A stretch of 64,000 nucleotides of DNA, taken from positions 248,001 through 312,000 of the forward strand of contig JANUWI010000003.1 in the NCBI GenBank assembly GCA_025504975.1. The letters are read 5' to 3'. The first letter of the stretch is position 1; each line of letters starts with the position of its first letter. Shown here piece after piece: positions 26,900 through 41,400 of this stretch. Origin of the DNA: Plenodomus lindquistii. Its lineage: Eukaryota > Ascomycota > Dothideomycetes > Pleosporales > Leptosphaeriaceae. Both the position numbers and the translations under genes were made by a program. The notes beneath the pieces were generated by a model. The model was not told the origin of the DNA and made no database searches. It worked only from the letters and a program-made list of their open reading frames with translations.

Positions 26900-29800
26900 T
26901 TCTACTTTTCTTTAGGGCTTGTTTTATACTTTTAATTACTTAATTTTATCTAGGCTTTATAGCTAAATAGAAGTAGTTTAAATAGAGTATATATTAGTAT
27001 ACTATAGATCTACGCTTTATTATATACGCATAATTAATAATTTATTTTATTAATAAACTATATATAAAACCTAAATAAAGTTATTATATAGCCTTTTTAC
27101 CTCTTGCTTTTTACGCATAGAAGCTAACTAAATTGCTTGTTTTAATAGAATTAGTAGAAGTAGCTTCTTTTAGATAGTATAATCTATAGTTCTAAAAGAG
27201 CTGTCTAGCTGTTACGCTTCTACAAGCCTCTATAGAGTTATAAAGAACCTACTAAGTAGTAGAGTAGTTATTATAATACCTTGTATTAAAAACTAGATGC
27301 CTTTTTGTATTAAATCTGTGTAGAAAAATATATACTATTAGAAAAGTAGTAACTAGTATACAGAGATTAATTGTATACAAGGTATAGAACTACTATTTAT
27401 TAGAAACTAGAATAAAGTTTTCTTTAGACGCTAATATAGATATAAAAGCCTCTCTAGCGTTAGCTTATTTTAATAATATATAGAACTATAGTAATAGAAG
27501 CTATTTTTATAAAAAATAGGCGCTGCGTCTAGTTTAAAGTAGAATATAAACATAATTATAGTATTAAGTACACTAGTTACTATAGCTTAGTTATTTTTAA
27601 TAGTCTAAACTATACTTTTTTTTAGTTTAATTATACTTAAAGTATTATTAAAATTTAGCTTGTACCTCTAAAACTATATATTTAAACAATAATAGTAGCT
27701 TTAGACTTTAGGTGCTACTAAGTTTAGAAAACGTTTCTAGGCGTTATTAGTATTAAGATTATATATAAAGCTTTTAACTATACGCGCTAGAAAATATAAC
27801 TTGTTTAAAGCTATAGCTATAGTAGTTATTTTAGAGGCGCTAGTACCTAGAGATAGAAAAAAGTCTAGTTTAGATCTGTTAGGCTAGAGAAAGCGTGTTT
27901 TCTACTATGTTATATTAGCTAGATAGTTATAATATAGACTACTATTCTAATAGACTAGGTTACTAACTACTTTAGGCTTAAAAAACCTTATATAATAGTT
28001 AATAACTATTACTATTTTATAAAAGATTACTTACTAGAGGGCTGCGGATGTATAATAAGCGCTATTATAGTTAGTAAATACTTTACTTTCTAACGCCTAT
28101 AAGGCTTATATATTACTAATAGTTATATTATTTAGTATTTAATTTACGCGAATAACATTATAGCCTATTATAATTAGTAGTACTTAATACTTCTAGGTAA
28201 CTAGATCTTTTATACCTATTTTATTTAAACGCTAATCTCTATTATAATTAGTAAATAACTATAGTAGAAAATAGTTAACTATAGTTATTATTACTACAAC
28301 CTTTATATTATTTTTAAGTAAATTAAACATCTATAGAGAGGTGTTAAAGGTTTTATAAAAGGTATTCTAAATAGCCTCTAAGCTGTACTATTTATCTTTA
28401 ATATAAGTAATAATAAATTAGATTGCCTATAAAAGTAACGCTTTTCTTTTTCTAAAAGTTTTTAGTGTAACTTTTTTAAAATAGTTTAGTAATTTAGTAG
28501 CGCTCTATTATAAAAAAAATATACTAATTATAATAAAGCTACCTAAATAATATTAGTATACGCTATTATATATCTAAATAACTTACTAGCTAATATACTA
28601 CAAATAAAATTAAAAAAATTATTAATTTTGCTATTAAAAAGTATAAAGAGCCTATCTAGGTATTATAAATACTAAAGGGGAATTACTTCTTTTACCCTGC
28701 CTCTATTAAAACTAAGTATTCTAATACTAGTAGTTAGTAGAATAAAGCAAAAGGTTATACTATAGTAGTTAACGCTATATAGAATACATTCTAGTAATAT
28801 ATACTAGTTATTATTAGACTATAAATAGATTTTAAAGATTTTAATATATATATTATATAGAGCGTAACTGCACGCAAGCACCTTCTCTAGCATTTATAAA
28901 AAGTAATAAAAATAAAACTAATAGCTTTTAATATCTATAAAATATAGATAATATAACGCTAAAGCTTATTAATATAAACTATTTAATAAAACGCTAGCTT
29001 TAATATATTTTGCAAATACGTTTTTAAATACGTTTACTATTAATATTAGAAACTTTTTTTACACTTTAGAGCTTGCTGTGTATAAAAAAATAGTAGTAAA
29101 ATATATAGAAAAGTATAGTTTATAAAAAAAATAGCTTAGACTAAAGTCTATACTATGTAATTAGAACTACTTTCTTTATATTAGCTAATATACTTACTAT
29201 ACGCACTAGAAAAGTAGCTAGCTAGAACTAAAGCTAAACTAAAGATAGAGGTAATAAAGTACTAGAGCTAAGCTTAGAAAAGCATTTAATAAAAAAAGTC
29301 TATAAAATACAGCTTAAATAAAAATAATAAGAATTCTAAAAGTTAGCTAGCGTAAATAAAGTAGAGTAGCTAGTTATTTTTACTATATATATATACTAAT
29401 AGGCGCTTTAATAAATACTTAAAATATATAAAGTTAAATAACTACTATAATTTAGTGCAATTTTATAGACTAGTATTAAATAAAGTAAATAGCTATTACT
29501 TTAATACACGCGTATAAACTAAAGTTAACTTTAATAATTAGAGCTCTAGAATATTAATAGAGCTAATCTAATTATATATGTCCTGTTAGACTTCCTGCAT
29601 GTTAGTATACCTTTTTTTTTCTATTAAAGCCTCTATTAAAAAACCTATAGTTTTATTAGTAGCTACTATTTTATTAAAATAGTCTAAAGACGTTTCTATA
29701 ATAAAAAGGATGCGTAGTAGAACTAGTAAATTAGATGTAAGTAAAGTAAGAATTTAGTTTATAAGCTAATTTACTACTATCTTTAGACTGCTAAAATTAC

Positions 29801-30680
29801 TAATAAAATAGTATATAATACTAGAAAATTAAAAGAAAACCTTTCTATATAGCGTAGTACTAATACTATTAAAATTACATATATTCTATACAGTTATAAG
29901 TCCTAGTAATATAGAGATCTAAGTGCTAGATGTATTTATATCTTAAATGTTATAGTTAATAATAAAAAGTAAGGTTTTTACGCTACGTAGTTTTAATAAC
30001 GCCTATAAATAGACCTACTTATAGACTAGTATATTAATAGCACTTTCTAATAGTACGTTTAGTAAGATTAATTTAGATCTCTTCTCTATAAAAGTTATAT
30101 ACAAAGGTTTTAAATTGCCTAGATATATTAAAAGCTTAAGTTAAAGTTTATAATATATTATAATTTTATTATCTAATAAATATTTAAAAGTAATCTATAG
30201 AATTACCTCTATATTTACAATTAACGTGTAATAGACAGGGATAGTAAATATAATTTATAGATCTAAGTTTTCCTAATTACCTATATTTTATTACTTAATT
30301 ACAAATTTAGATTTGTGTAACTAAGAATAGTAAAGCTAATTCTAATTTTATTAATATTATAGTACTATTTTACTTTATATATAGAATATCTAATTATTAG
30401 AGAATAAAAAAATATAGAGCTCTGTATTATATAATGTCCTCTATATTAAATAGTACTTTTATAAGCTAATAAGCCGCTTTATATTATAGTATTACTTAAA
30501 TTCTTCTAGATAGTTTTTAGTTTAATTATCTGCTTGTGCTTAAAAAGTATAGAGATAAATTATTAGATAATATTTAGTAATTAGAGAGAATTTTTAAACA
30601 AAATAGGTGTTTAAAGTTGTATAATAAAAACATTTTTAATATAGTAGTTTATAAAAAGAACTTTACTTCTACACTAAATT
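26900..30680. other. Fossil element, unresolved stretch
   Basis: RIP-saturated region upstream of the DUF3723 relic. Its right part may hold the first exons of that gene, but I could not follow them. No repeats were seen. Confidence 0.4.
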
Positions 30681-30689
30681 ATACTAATT

Positions 30690-33683
30690 TTACTATAGTA
30701 GCTTTACGCAGAGTTAATTCTACTACTAAAGCGCTAGCTCTAGACTTACGCAGTATTAGCTACTTTATAGAATTCTATTATATTTAAGCAGTAGATTGCT
30801 TTTTAGATTCTAATAATAAATAGTAGACTATTTACTTTTTTTTAAATAGTACTATAACTACTTATAAATTACTAATATTTACTAACTTAACCTTCTAGAT
30901 ACTCTATATTCTGTTTTTACCTATATTATTAAGTTATATATTAATAAATAGAAGCTACTAGATAGTAACATATTCCGCAAGATATAGTACTACTATTAAA
31001 AGAAAAATAAAAAAGTAGAAAATTGCTAGTAGGCGCGCTTAGACAAGTCTAAGCTAAAAAATCTCTAATAACTTTTAAAAAGAGATAAATTAGCTTTAGC
31101 ATTTAACACTTTTATTAACTTTCTAGGTCTCTAGGCTAAAGTGCAGCTAGAAGCTCTATATTAGCTATTAACTCTAAAATGTAATAAAGTATATACTAGT
31201 TACTATAAGTAGGGCTAACTAATATTAACGTAATATAGAAAATAATTAACTATTTTAGCTATATAAAGTATACTTAAACAGCGATTTTTTAATATAATAG
31301 AAGCACTATGTTATTATCTATTATAGATGCTACTATAGTTAGTTATTTTAAACTACTTACCTTTTATTATTTCTACTTTAATAGAGCCCTGTTACTAGAC
31401 TTAATAGATTATTAAATTCTTTTTTTTTTAGTGTCTAATAATTAATAGCGCTATACGTTAGTAAACAACCTATATGCTATAATAGGGTTAATACTATCTC
31501 TTTAGATATTTTTTAAGGCTCTAAAGTTTCTAGAACTTATATGTAAAATACTAAAGGATTTTATTAGTATTAAATATAAGCGTACTATCTACTCTAGCCT
31601 TATAGTAAACTACTTCCCTCTAGAGAAAACAATAATTTAGATAACTAAAACTAGTAAAATAGAACTTACTGTTTTAATTACTAAAGTAAAAGTAGTAAAA
31701 ATATTTTATATTAAGCTCTAAGTATTCTGCAGCTACTACTTTAATAGTCTAACTACATTTATTTCTAGAAAAGAATTAGATAGTACAAAGCCTTTAGTTA
31801 AAGGCCTAAATCCTGTTTTATAGCAGCATCTAGCTAGATTTGCAATATTAAAAGGATTTAAAACTAGGCGTACGTAAAAACTAGCTACTACTAACCTCTA
31901 TATTAAGCTTACTTAAAAGTACTTTTATAGAGCAAATCTAATCTATACTTTTTCTAATAATGCCTAAGTTTGCAGAGTTATACTTATAAGTTATCTAGAG
32001 GTTTATCTCTAGAGGCTTAAAACGCTATTAGAGGCTGTTTATATTATAAAAAAGTAGAGAAGTAGTTGCACATTTGCAAATAATCTAGTATATAATAAAA
32101 ATAAACTATTTCTCCTCTATATATATAGAAGTAATAAGTCTAAAAGCGTCTTTTTTAGTTTTAGTTACTATTACCTATTTTTTATTTTTTTTAGACATTT
32201 ACTATTTTAGGTTAGTGCTTTCTAACTACATTCTAATTAATATTTATTCTATTTAGACTAAAATGCTTAGTAGCCTAGTAACTAGCTTTTATTTTAATAT
32301 TAACGTTAATATAATTAACTCTAATAATACTATTAATTCTAGTCTAGAAGTAATATTATAGATAGATCTAACTATAACAACGTCTACCTCTATAGAATAA
32401 TAAAAAAATGTTTTTAAGTTAGTAACTAAAAAAAAAAAGTAATTATAGATACTAGAGCGCTAATTATACCTAGTAGAGAATAGTATAAACAACCTATTAT
32501 TAGATAAAAAGGCTTTGCTTAAAGCGTATTAAGTAAGTAAAAAAACTTAGTTATATTAGGTTATTAAGTTCTAAAAAGACAATTTAAAGCTCTAGAAGTA
32601 GATAAGTTAGATTAAATAAGAAGCTTTAAATGTAAATAAAAAGGCTTTAGACCTATAATTTAAAATAGTTATATTTAAGTAGTAAATAAGCAAGATATAA
32701 GTAGAGAAAAATGTAGTAAGCTAATAACTTATTATATTTTAGAAAGATAATTCTAGTCTCTAGAAGTAGATAACGCGCGTTAGATAAAAAGTTTTAAATA
32801 TAAATAATAAGGCTTTAAACCTGTAACTTAAAATAGTTATACTTAAGTAGTAAATAAATAAAACACAAGCAGAGACAGATATAATAAACTAATAACTTAT
32901 TATTTAGTAAATAGATACATTAATTTTATAGCTTAAAAAGATAAATTTTACTCTAGACAAAGAGGTAAACAGCCTGCGGCGGAAAATAGTAGAGGCTTAG
33001 TTAACTAAAAAGGAAAAGAACTTAGCTTTTAAAGCTAGTAGAGAAGAGATTTAGAGCCTAGAAAAGAAGCTTAAACAAACTTTATTAGCGTTAGTTTAAA
33101 AACTGCTACTGTATAGAGATAAAATTAAATAGATTCTAGAGTTATAGAAACTACTTTAGGTATAGATAGGAGATCTACTAGAAAACGCTTTAGTATATTT
33201 TATTATATATAAAATTAATAAAGATAGTAATATACATAGTAAGCATATTAATATTAATAGTAAATAGAATAAAAGAATTAAAAAGTTATTAGCTATTAAT
33301 AGCGTTATAGAAGGTTATTTTAGTATTAATATAAAGGTAGTAATAATAGAAAAGAGATACCTGCCTAACCTATACACGTATTTTACTATAGAATTTTAGA
33401 GTCTAAAAACAATACTACTATTAGGCTTTTAATTCTAAATTAAAGAATATATATAGAGGAAACTATGTATATAACTACTATAGTCTATATAAATAAATAG
33501 GTATTATAAAGTTAAAACTATAGAAAAAAAGAGAAAAAGGTTAAATAATATTAAACTAGAAAAAAGAAATAAAGGACCTGTATTTAAAAATCTTCTAAGT
33601 AACTATTATAAAGGCTTAGACTTTAAAAAAATAGAGAAGGTAAGTAATACAGAATCTAGGGGCGTAGGTGCTCTAGTAGTTTA
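30690..33683 (+). pseudogene. RIP-killed DUF3723 protein with long C-terminal coiled coil
   Basis: DUF3723 proteins are fungal proteins of unknown function found repeatedly among Starship accessory genes. Reading with TAA/TAG tolerated, the family's landmarks occur in order. An IVD segment at 30820-30828 matches the WW-VDLYL region. SNIFRKI at 30964-30984 is followed by ARLDKSK (about 31033-31053) and LLKRDKLALAFN (about 31072-31107). In a second frame from about 31310 come the SxxDATxVS, GLILSL-IFFKALKFLE and YIKL-VF segments, then KPLVKGLNPVL at 31788-31820. From about 32500 to 33200 the frame is a Lys/Glu/Leu-rich coiled coil containing a 168-bp duplication. The frame runs to a TAA at 33681-33683. 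One frame change lies between about 31230 and 31310 (lost intron or indel). The in-frame stops I read are TAA/TAG only. The N-terminal limit is uncertain. Confidence 0.75.
32500..32960 (+). repeat. 168-bp tandem duplication inside the DUF3723 relic
   Basis: The segments starting AAAAAGACAA at 32573 and AGAAAGATAA at 32741 are copies 168 bp apart. The shared string TCTAGAAGTAGATAA (32591 and 32759) and the shared AAGGCTTTA further on mark them. Partial copies flank both sides, the next starting at about 32935. The length is 56 codons, so the frame is preserved, and each copy encodes a coiled-coil repeat. Confidence 0.75.
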
Positions 33684-36600
33684 AATTGCTTAAAATTATT
33701 TAAAATTCTACTATTATATACGCTATCTACGCTTCTTTAAAAGCTTGCTTTAAAAGTAATATAATACTTTTTCTAGGTAGTAATAGACTTAAATAATAGT
33801 TTAGACTTATTTATAATATTACTAATATAAAACTCTAAAAACTATATCTATTTAAGTTATATTTATTACTACATTTATCTTGTCTAGCCTAAAGCTCTAG
33901 TGTCTAAAACCTCTTTCTAGTATTTAGTTTATAGAAGGGAAATAGAGAGAGTAAAGTATTTCTAATTATTATTACTTGTCCTTTTAATATTCCTTTATTA
34001 AAGCTAAGGTAATAGAACAGGCGTTTAATAATAGAATAGTGCTTAGAAATCTAGAGAATATTAGTATAGTCCTTTAAATAGAACAGGCTAGCTAACGTAG
34101 AATTCTAAGAAATTAGAAGCATTTTTTTTACTTTCTATTATAGAAAACACGTAAGGTACTAACCTAGGCTTTTTAATAATTATAGTAATACGTATAGTTT
34201 TATTAATTACGTGCAGCTATAACGCTTTCTAAAAAATACTAGTACTCTAGTTATTAAATAACCTTATAATATTTTAAAGTAGTGTTTTAGGTATTATAAA
34301 AATAATATTACTATAATAATAATTAAAAGGTAGAGTATTTAATTATAGAATTATATAATAGGTACCTAGTTCTATTACATTCTCTAAACGCGTATTATAG
34401 TAAATATAACCTAATTATATACTACTATAATTTAGATCTATAAGCTAGGTTTTTATAATAGTATATAGTTAGTAGCTTCTATAGGTGTAAAAAAAGCTAG
34501 GCTGTATAGTATATTAGTTTAATAGCTATAAATAATAATAGCTCTAATTAGTTAACCCTTTATATAGCTATTTACTATTAGCTTTACTATATATATATAG
34601 GCTTAGTATACTATACTAGATACGCAGTATCTCTATAAATAAATAGTCTATAGCGTTTATTATAACGCCTACGCTCTATATTATATAGTTAGTATTTACG
34701 TAGTAGAATATAGGTTTTAGTAATTTAAACCTATTTCTAATATTATAATAGAGCCTTTTATATTTTTTTTAGAAGTTTAGATATAATAGTATAGACTATA
34801 GGTAGATATTATATGTATATATAAATAAAAATAGACTTTACTTTTTCTATATAAAGTGTATAAAAGTAATTTTATTATAGTTAATAGTTAGTATACAGGC
34901 TATACACGTATATACTATTATATTAGCTTTAGTAGTAGAAGTTTTTATAGTATAAAAACTAGCTTAATTTTTTATAATGCACGCCTAAGTACGCCTTTTT
35001 CTAACTCTTTCTAAATAGCTTTTCTATACTTTACTTCTAAAAAGAATTAACAGGACTAGCAATATAATAGTAGTAATAGTAATTATTATTATATTTCTTA
35101 TTATTAGTAACGTAGTTAGATCTACTCTATTTATAAATTTATAGATTAAATTATTATAGTAGTTTACTAGACTCTGCGTTATAAATATAGTTACACTTTT
35201 TTTTAGTAAATATATAAATATTATTATAGATAAAGCTCTTTAGCTATTCTATAACTACTACTATTTTTTATATTAATAGTTAGAATATATAATAGTAACT
35301 AAAAGCTTAGTGCACGCTATTTTATAGCTTATTTATAATTATAAAAGTCTTTAAGTAATAGAGATAATAGTAGGTATAACTCTTTTTTAGAAAAGTATAA
35401 CTAATATATATATATAGCTACTTACTTTTATAGAGACCTTTACTTTAATATTAGTTCTACCTTTTTACTAATAATGTTATAAGCTATTTTTTAAAATATA
35501 TATAATTTTTACTATTTCTTTTCTAGTAATCCTCTAGCTTTATATACTAGGTTTTAATAGTTATATTCTTGCGTACTTTATCTCTACTACCTCTAGATTT
35601 ATTTTATAGAAGGTTGCTAGAACTCTACTATTTATATACTAAAACTTAGACATAGAGTTTTAGTTAAAAGCTTCTATTACGCGCTATCTATACTCTAGGC
35701 TAGATAATAAAGTGTACTAGGTTTATATTAATATTAAACGTCTCTAGATAGTAACTTTAGAATAATTTATTTATTTTACTTTACTAAAAGTCTGCAGCTT
35801 TAGGTTAAGTATTTTTAAAACTTATCTATTTACAATTGCTTAGGTAATAGAAAATAAAAGAGAATAGGTAAAATTAATTATTTTTATAGTTTAAGTATAT
35901 AGAGGATTTACGCGTAAGTTTAAATTTATAGACTTAGTAATACCTACCCTAATAAAAGGCCTATATAGAGAAGAATAAGCTATAGCTTTATAGAAATATA
36001 ATAAAATATTATTTATATCTAGTAGTATAGAAATTATAGTATACTTATATATAACTAAATACTTATTTATAGCCTATAACTAATAGACTATATAAGTAAA
36101 ATAACTAACCTTACTCTAGTTACTTAAAGTAAAAGGTTAGTATTTATCTCTAAATAATCTAGTATAGTAATAATAAAACGTAGATTAAATTTATTAGATA
36201 GAGGGGTTTCTAGAGGCGTTATATAATTTTAACTACTAGAATATTCTAATAATCTATCTTTTCTTGCCTAATAAATCTAAAGGTTTTTCTAAAGGCCTAG
36301 AGTTTAACTCTCTAAAAAAGAGAATATTCTCTATTTACAGTCTACTTAACATAGCAATGTTTATTAAAGAAAAATAAAGGGCTAAAGCTAGAAACATACT
36401 AGTAATAGGTTTAAATCTACTATAATTTAAATAGAGCTTTACATAGCTAATTTATTATAGTTTATAGAAGTTTTTAGTTTAAGTTATACGTAAAACAGAC
36501 TATTTAAGCTAGTCTATATAATATTTATTTTTAAAATAATTATTTTTAACTAGATAGAACTGCAGAGAGCAGATTATCTATACTTAGGTTTAATTAAAAA

Positions 36601-37040
36601 AGGAGCTATTAAAAAAACATCTATCTACTAGTATATAGGTTTAGATATATAGCTAATTAATATTATATATATATAAACGCATTTATTTAAGTATTAAAGA
36701 CTATTAAGCTATTAACTGTATAAATATTAACTTACTATAGAAAATAACGCTGTAATATACTTTAGCCTTTAAAAGCAATTAAAGCTATAGTAGATTATAA
36801 GTGTATAAATTACTTAAGTATAGCTTTACTAATAGAACTATTTAGCACTGTTTCTAGAAAGCAACGTATTACTAAAAATTTTCTAAAGCTTTTATAGTTG
36901 CTAATAAAAGAATGCCTTACATAGTACTAGTAGGTTCTAAATAGCTATTTCTAGCTATTTATAGTCTATTATAGATAGATAAGTACTATATTAAAGTTTT
37001 AAACTTTATTTTAACTGCTATAATAGCTTAGATATTATAG
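33684..37040. other. Fossil element, unresolved stretch
   Basis: RIP-saturated sequence downstream of the DUF3723 relic. I read several frames, including one around 34960-35010 with an Ala-Arg-Leu string and one around 36550, but none gave a family I could defend. Confidence 0.4.
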
Positions 37041-37043
37041 ATA

Positions 37044-37198
37044 GGCTAATAACTAGACTAATATACTATAGAGGAACGTATAGTTAGAGATTCTATATTA
37101 CTTTCTAGAAGCGCGTTTCTATAGAAAGGCTAATAACTTTATCTAGAGAATATATAGTTAGAGATTCTATATTCCTTTCTAGAAGCGCGTTTCTAGTT
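37044..37198. repeat. 84-bp tandem duplication
   Basis: Both copies start GGCTAATAACT (37044 and 37128) and end TCTAGAAGCGCGTTTCTA. The second copy lacks about 10 bp. The last 44 bp or so of each copy differ at one base. Just downstream is a perfect 16-bp palindrome, TATTCTATATAGAATA (about 37231-37246). Confidence 0.75.
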
Positions 37199-38082
37199 TA
37201 ACGCGCTACTACTACGCCTCTAGGCAACTATATTCTATATAGAATAAAAAACTATATAAAAGTATAAATTAGATAGAATTACTTTACGCTAGAGATTATA
37301 TAATATAGAGTAAATATTACTAGAAGAGTAATAAGCCTATGCTCTAGTAGCGTAATTATTTTACATATTCTATATAGAACTAGCTTTAATATTACTATAG
37401 ATGCTTTATAATAATTATTTATATATAGACTTTAGAGTGCGTATTATATAAATAAAAAGAAATATTATTCTACGTAGTTAGTAGAGAAGCGTATAATAGT
37501 TAAAGTAGGTAACTATTATTAATAAACGTATAGTTATACTAATAGTTTAGAAAAGTCTAATAAAAGAGAATAATAATCTAATATAATCTAATGCATAGTA
37601 CTTAACTATAAATACGCATAAAATTACTAGTATAATAAACTTTTTATTTAGTATTAATAAACTTATTATAAAAGCGCTAGTACTATTTAATAATTACGCA
37701 AGATTTCTATATAAATCTAATAGCTCTAATTGTTTTCTATGCTATAAATTGTTCTATTATATTCTACTTTAAAACTTTTTAGAATCTAGCTTTTAAAGAA
37801 GCTACCTCTCTAGTATTTATAGAGTAGATTATTATCTAATATAGGCTTACATGCAATACAACGTTTAATATAGTATTTAAAAATATTTATAAAAAGATAT
37901 TTAAAACGTATAGGCTTACGTAACACAAACTATATAATAGGCCTAGAGAATTAAATGTAAAGAGAATTTAAATATATATTTATATTTTAGATTATAGTAT
38001 AAAGCTTTCTATATATCTATATATAGCGCTTAATAAATATACCTACCTAGTATAAACTTTTATAGAAACTATAAATATGTTT

Positions 38083-38400
38083 TTAGAATTTATATTTACA
38101 ATTTATATTTTCTAATATAACCTCTAGTTCTACTATATTAGCTTTCTAATTAAAGTTAAAATACTTATATAGAGTGTTTACCTAGCCTGCTATAGCATCT
38201 ATATCTATTTAGAGAGCTTTAGCGGCTAAAGCTGCTTTAGAGAGCTTTCTAGGCAGTTTAGTATCTGTTTTTATAGTAAAGATAGAGACTTACTTATCTA
38301 GTAATTTAAGCTTTAAGTTATACTCCTCTTTTATTTCTCTAAATAAAGAGTTAGTATAATTATAATCTTAGTTAGAAAAATTCTATAAAGGCCTATATTA
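38083..38400 (-). pseudogene. RIP-killed C-terminal coding relic of unknown family
   Basis: On the minus strand, codons from about 38345 down to a TAA at 38083-38085 form a coherent Lys/Leu/Ala-rich segment (REIKEEYNLKLKLLDK, then KLPRKLSKAALAAKAL, then VELEVILENINCKYKF) with only TAG/TAA interruptions. I do not recognise the family. It is probably the C-terminus of a former gene transcribed in the captain's direction. Confidence 0.35.
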
Positions 38401-38409
38401 ATAGATATA

Positions 38410-41400
38410 TTAGCCTGCGCTTGCGTTATAACTATTATAAAAGCCTAGATTACTAATATTTATTAGTAGATTAGAGTATATAGCGTAGAGTTAGTCTAAT
38501 ATAGTTCTATTATACATAGTAATTATATTAGCTAGATTAAAATACACACTAAAGCCTAGATTAAAGTTTAAAAAGAAGTTAGCTAGAGGTATTATATCCT
38601 CTCTAAATGTAATATTTATATTAAGAGTAGAATTAGAACTGCTAGTTTTAGGCTAGAATAGATAACTTATTAGATTTAGCTTAGATAATAGTTAGCTCTA
38701 AGGTTCTACTTAAAATTCTATCTATATAGAGCTGCTGTTTAATTAAAATAAAAATATAGTAAGTTATTTTATTTTACTATTAAATTATAACTTGTTTAGA
38801 CTTTAAAAAGATATATTATATTTCTATATAGTAGATACTTAAGCGCTAATATAGCTAGACATAGTAGTAATTAATATTTATAAATAGATTATTTAATTTA
38901 TAACACTAAAAATAATAGTTAGAATTAATTAAAGTTAACTATATATAGAGAGCTAAAAAACAACATATTCTAGTAGAACTAGCTTGTAAAATAGTATTAA
39001 ACTACTATATTCTAGCTTCTGTATAACGTACTAGTACTATCTAGTATTAGTATTCTATTTTTACGCTCTTTAGCTAGTATAGAGCTAAATCTTATAGGTT
39101 TTTCTAGCTTTGCAATTGCCTAAATCTTATTATTAAACATAATATTAAAGAAATCTACTAGTAGCTTGCAGCTGCTCTATTTCTTACTATCTCTAAGTTT
39201 AAATATTTTATTTTTCTTTTATTAGTTACGCACGCGCTTTAGACTTTATAAATCTATGTTAGATAATCTATATATATATTCTAATATAAATACTCTAAGC
39301 TACTTAAAATTTTTATTAGATGTTAGTATTATATCTGCCTAAATATAGTTTTTAAAGCTAGCTAGCTACCTATTAGATACGCTTTATTAAATTGTATAAA
39401 AGGTAGCTATTTTATAAAGAATTAGTCTGCTATTTAAGCTATAGACACGTATTAATTTTACTAATATAGTATTATAAACAATACCTATAGTAATAAGATA
39501 TTTAATTGTATAGAAAATCTACTAGAGTTAATAGTTCCCTTGTTTACTATAAAGGCAACAGATTTTTACTGTAGTAGCTATAATTTAGATATATAGCTTT
39601 TCTAGTAGTATATAGATATTAAAGATCTTTTTAAAAGTAAAGTAAAAGTATTTAAATTATAGATAGAGTAAATTCTCTACTTTAAAGGCTTAAATAATTA
39701 TAGTAATATTAAAATAATCTAAAAGCTTTATAATCTTCTCTAGTACTTATTACCTCTTTTAAAAAGCTAGCTTTCTAACTATTATAAGACAACTAGCGTA
39801 AAGATAGAGAGACTAGATTTACGCCCTTTAAACAAAGTCTCTTTATTATTTTAATGTATTCTATAGATTTTTCTAAAGCTCTTTTTATAGCTTTAAAATG
39901 CGAACCTTTTTTTTTATAGTCCTTTTAAAAAGTGCCGCTTTAGTTAGAACTTACAGTTTTAGTAGCCTTTAGAAAGCTTTTTTAATCTTTTAAAAAGCTA
40001 TAAATGTAATACTACAAGGTTATAGACTTACCTAACTATATCTAATTATAGATTTATAATACGCACTATTAGTAGGATCTAGGTATTAGTAACTATATTA
40101 CTATACTATTAAAACTAGAAAATATAATTGTTATTCTTGTAAAAATAGTCTAGAGAACGTGTTTAAATATAATATAAAACTTAGTCTATTAAACCTAGAT
40201 ATAGGAATATAGAGATTAGAACTACGTTATTATAGAAACTAGAAAGTATTATAAAAAGAACTAGACTTACAGCCTACTTTCTAGATAACTTTTAACTTTT
40301 AAATACTAGTAGTTCTAAATATTTAAACTTACTTTTTATAAAACTTGCTACTCTAGACCTAGCTCTAAGCTATCTAACTTTTAGATGTTTTAAGTGCCTT
40401 TTTTATATAAGTAATTAAAAATAAACGTAATACTAGTTAATTAGCTTACTCTAACTTAGCGTTATTACTAGAGTCTAATAGAAAGTTATTTTTATACGCT
40501 AGAAAACGTTAAGCTAGCGTATATACTAATATAGCTAGTAGTAATATATAATCTAAACTAGGTCTCTATAACTTAAGTATAGTTTAACCTATACTTATAG
40601 TTATTATAGATTTTTAAATAGAAAATTTAAAATTATAGTTAATACCGCGTTAACTTATATAATAAGTAATTTAGTTGTAAAAAGCTAGAAAAGTATATTA
40701 AAAAGATGTTTTAAAATATTAAATAATAGTAGAAAGTTTGCAGCAACGCGTTTACTATAATTAATTAGTATAGACGTAAAAATAAGCTTTTAAAAAAAAA
40801 ACTAGAGATTATAACTATAATAGTAAAGGACTAGGTAATTATATTCTAAATTTATTTCTATATTTAACTAAGCTAATAGCTTTATAGTTTAATTCTGCAG
40901 AATCTAGTAATACTAAAATGCTAGTGCAGAGAGAAAAAAGAGAAAAATCTAATATTAGAAAGCAAGGCGCAAGTTTACTAGTTAATAGAGTAAAAAGTAT
41001 CTAGAGAATTAGAGGTGTAAAAAATATTGCTAGTAAAATAGTAACCTCTAAAAAGGTAATAGATTTAACTAAAACAATTTTATAACTTTTTAAGTTAGCG
41101 CTTTATATACCTAATTTTTTAATTTAAAAAAGATTTTAATATTTAAGCCTACTATATTAAGCTATTTTAGTAGTTAGTTTACGTTACGCTTAAAGGATTA
41201 GACTTTATCTTTAAACTTAAGTAGTAAACTTCTAAGCTATTAAATAGCTAAAGTTATAGATAAGCTAGGTCTATAACATTTTATATACTAGAGTATTCTC
41301 TAATAGTAAAGATTTAGCTTTTTAATGTCTTTAATTTTAAGCGTGTTAGATCTACACACTCTAGTTAAAAATACTTTAAACTCTATACAATTTCTAAGGT

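Noticed and set aside
34960..35040. Second DUF3435 arginine box (Ala-Arg-Leu string)
   Set aside because: None of the following DUF3435 landmarks appear in that frame; the captain is at the right end.
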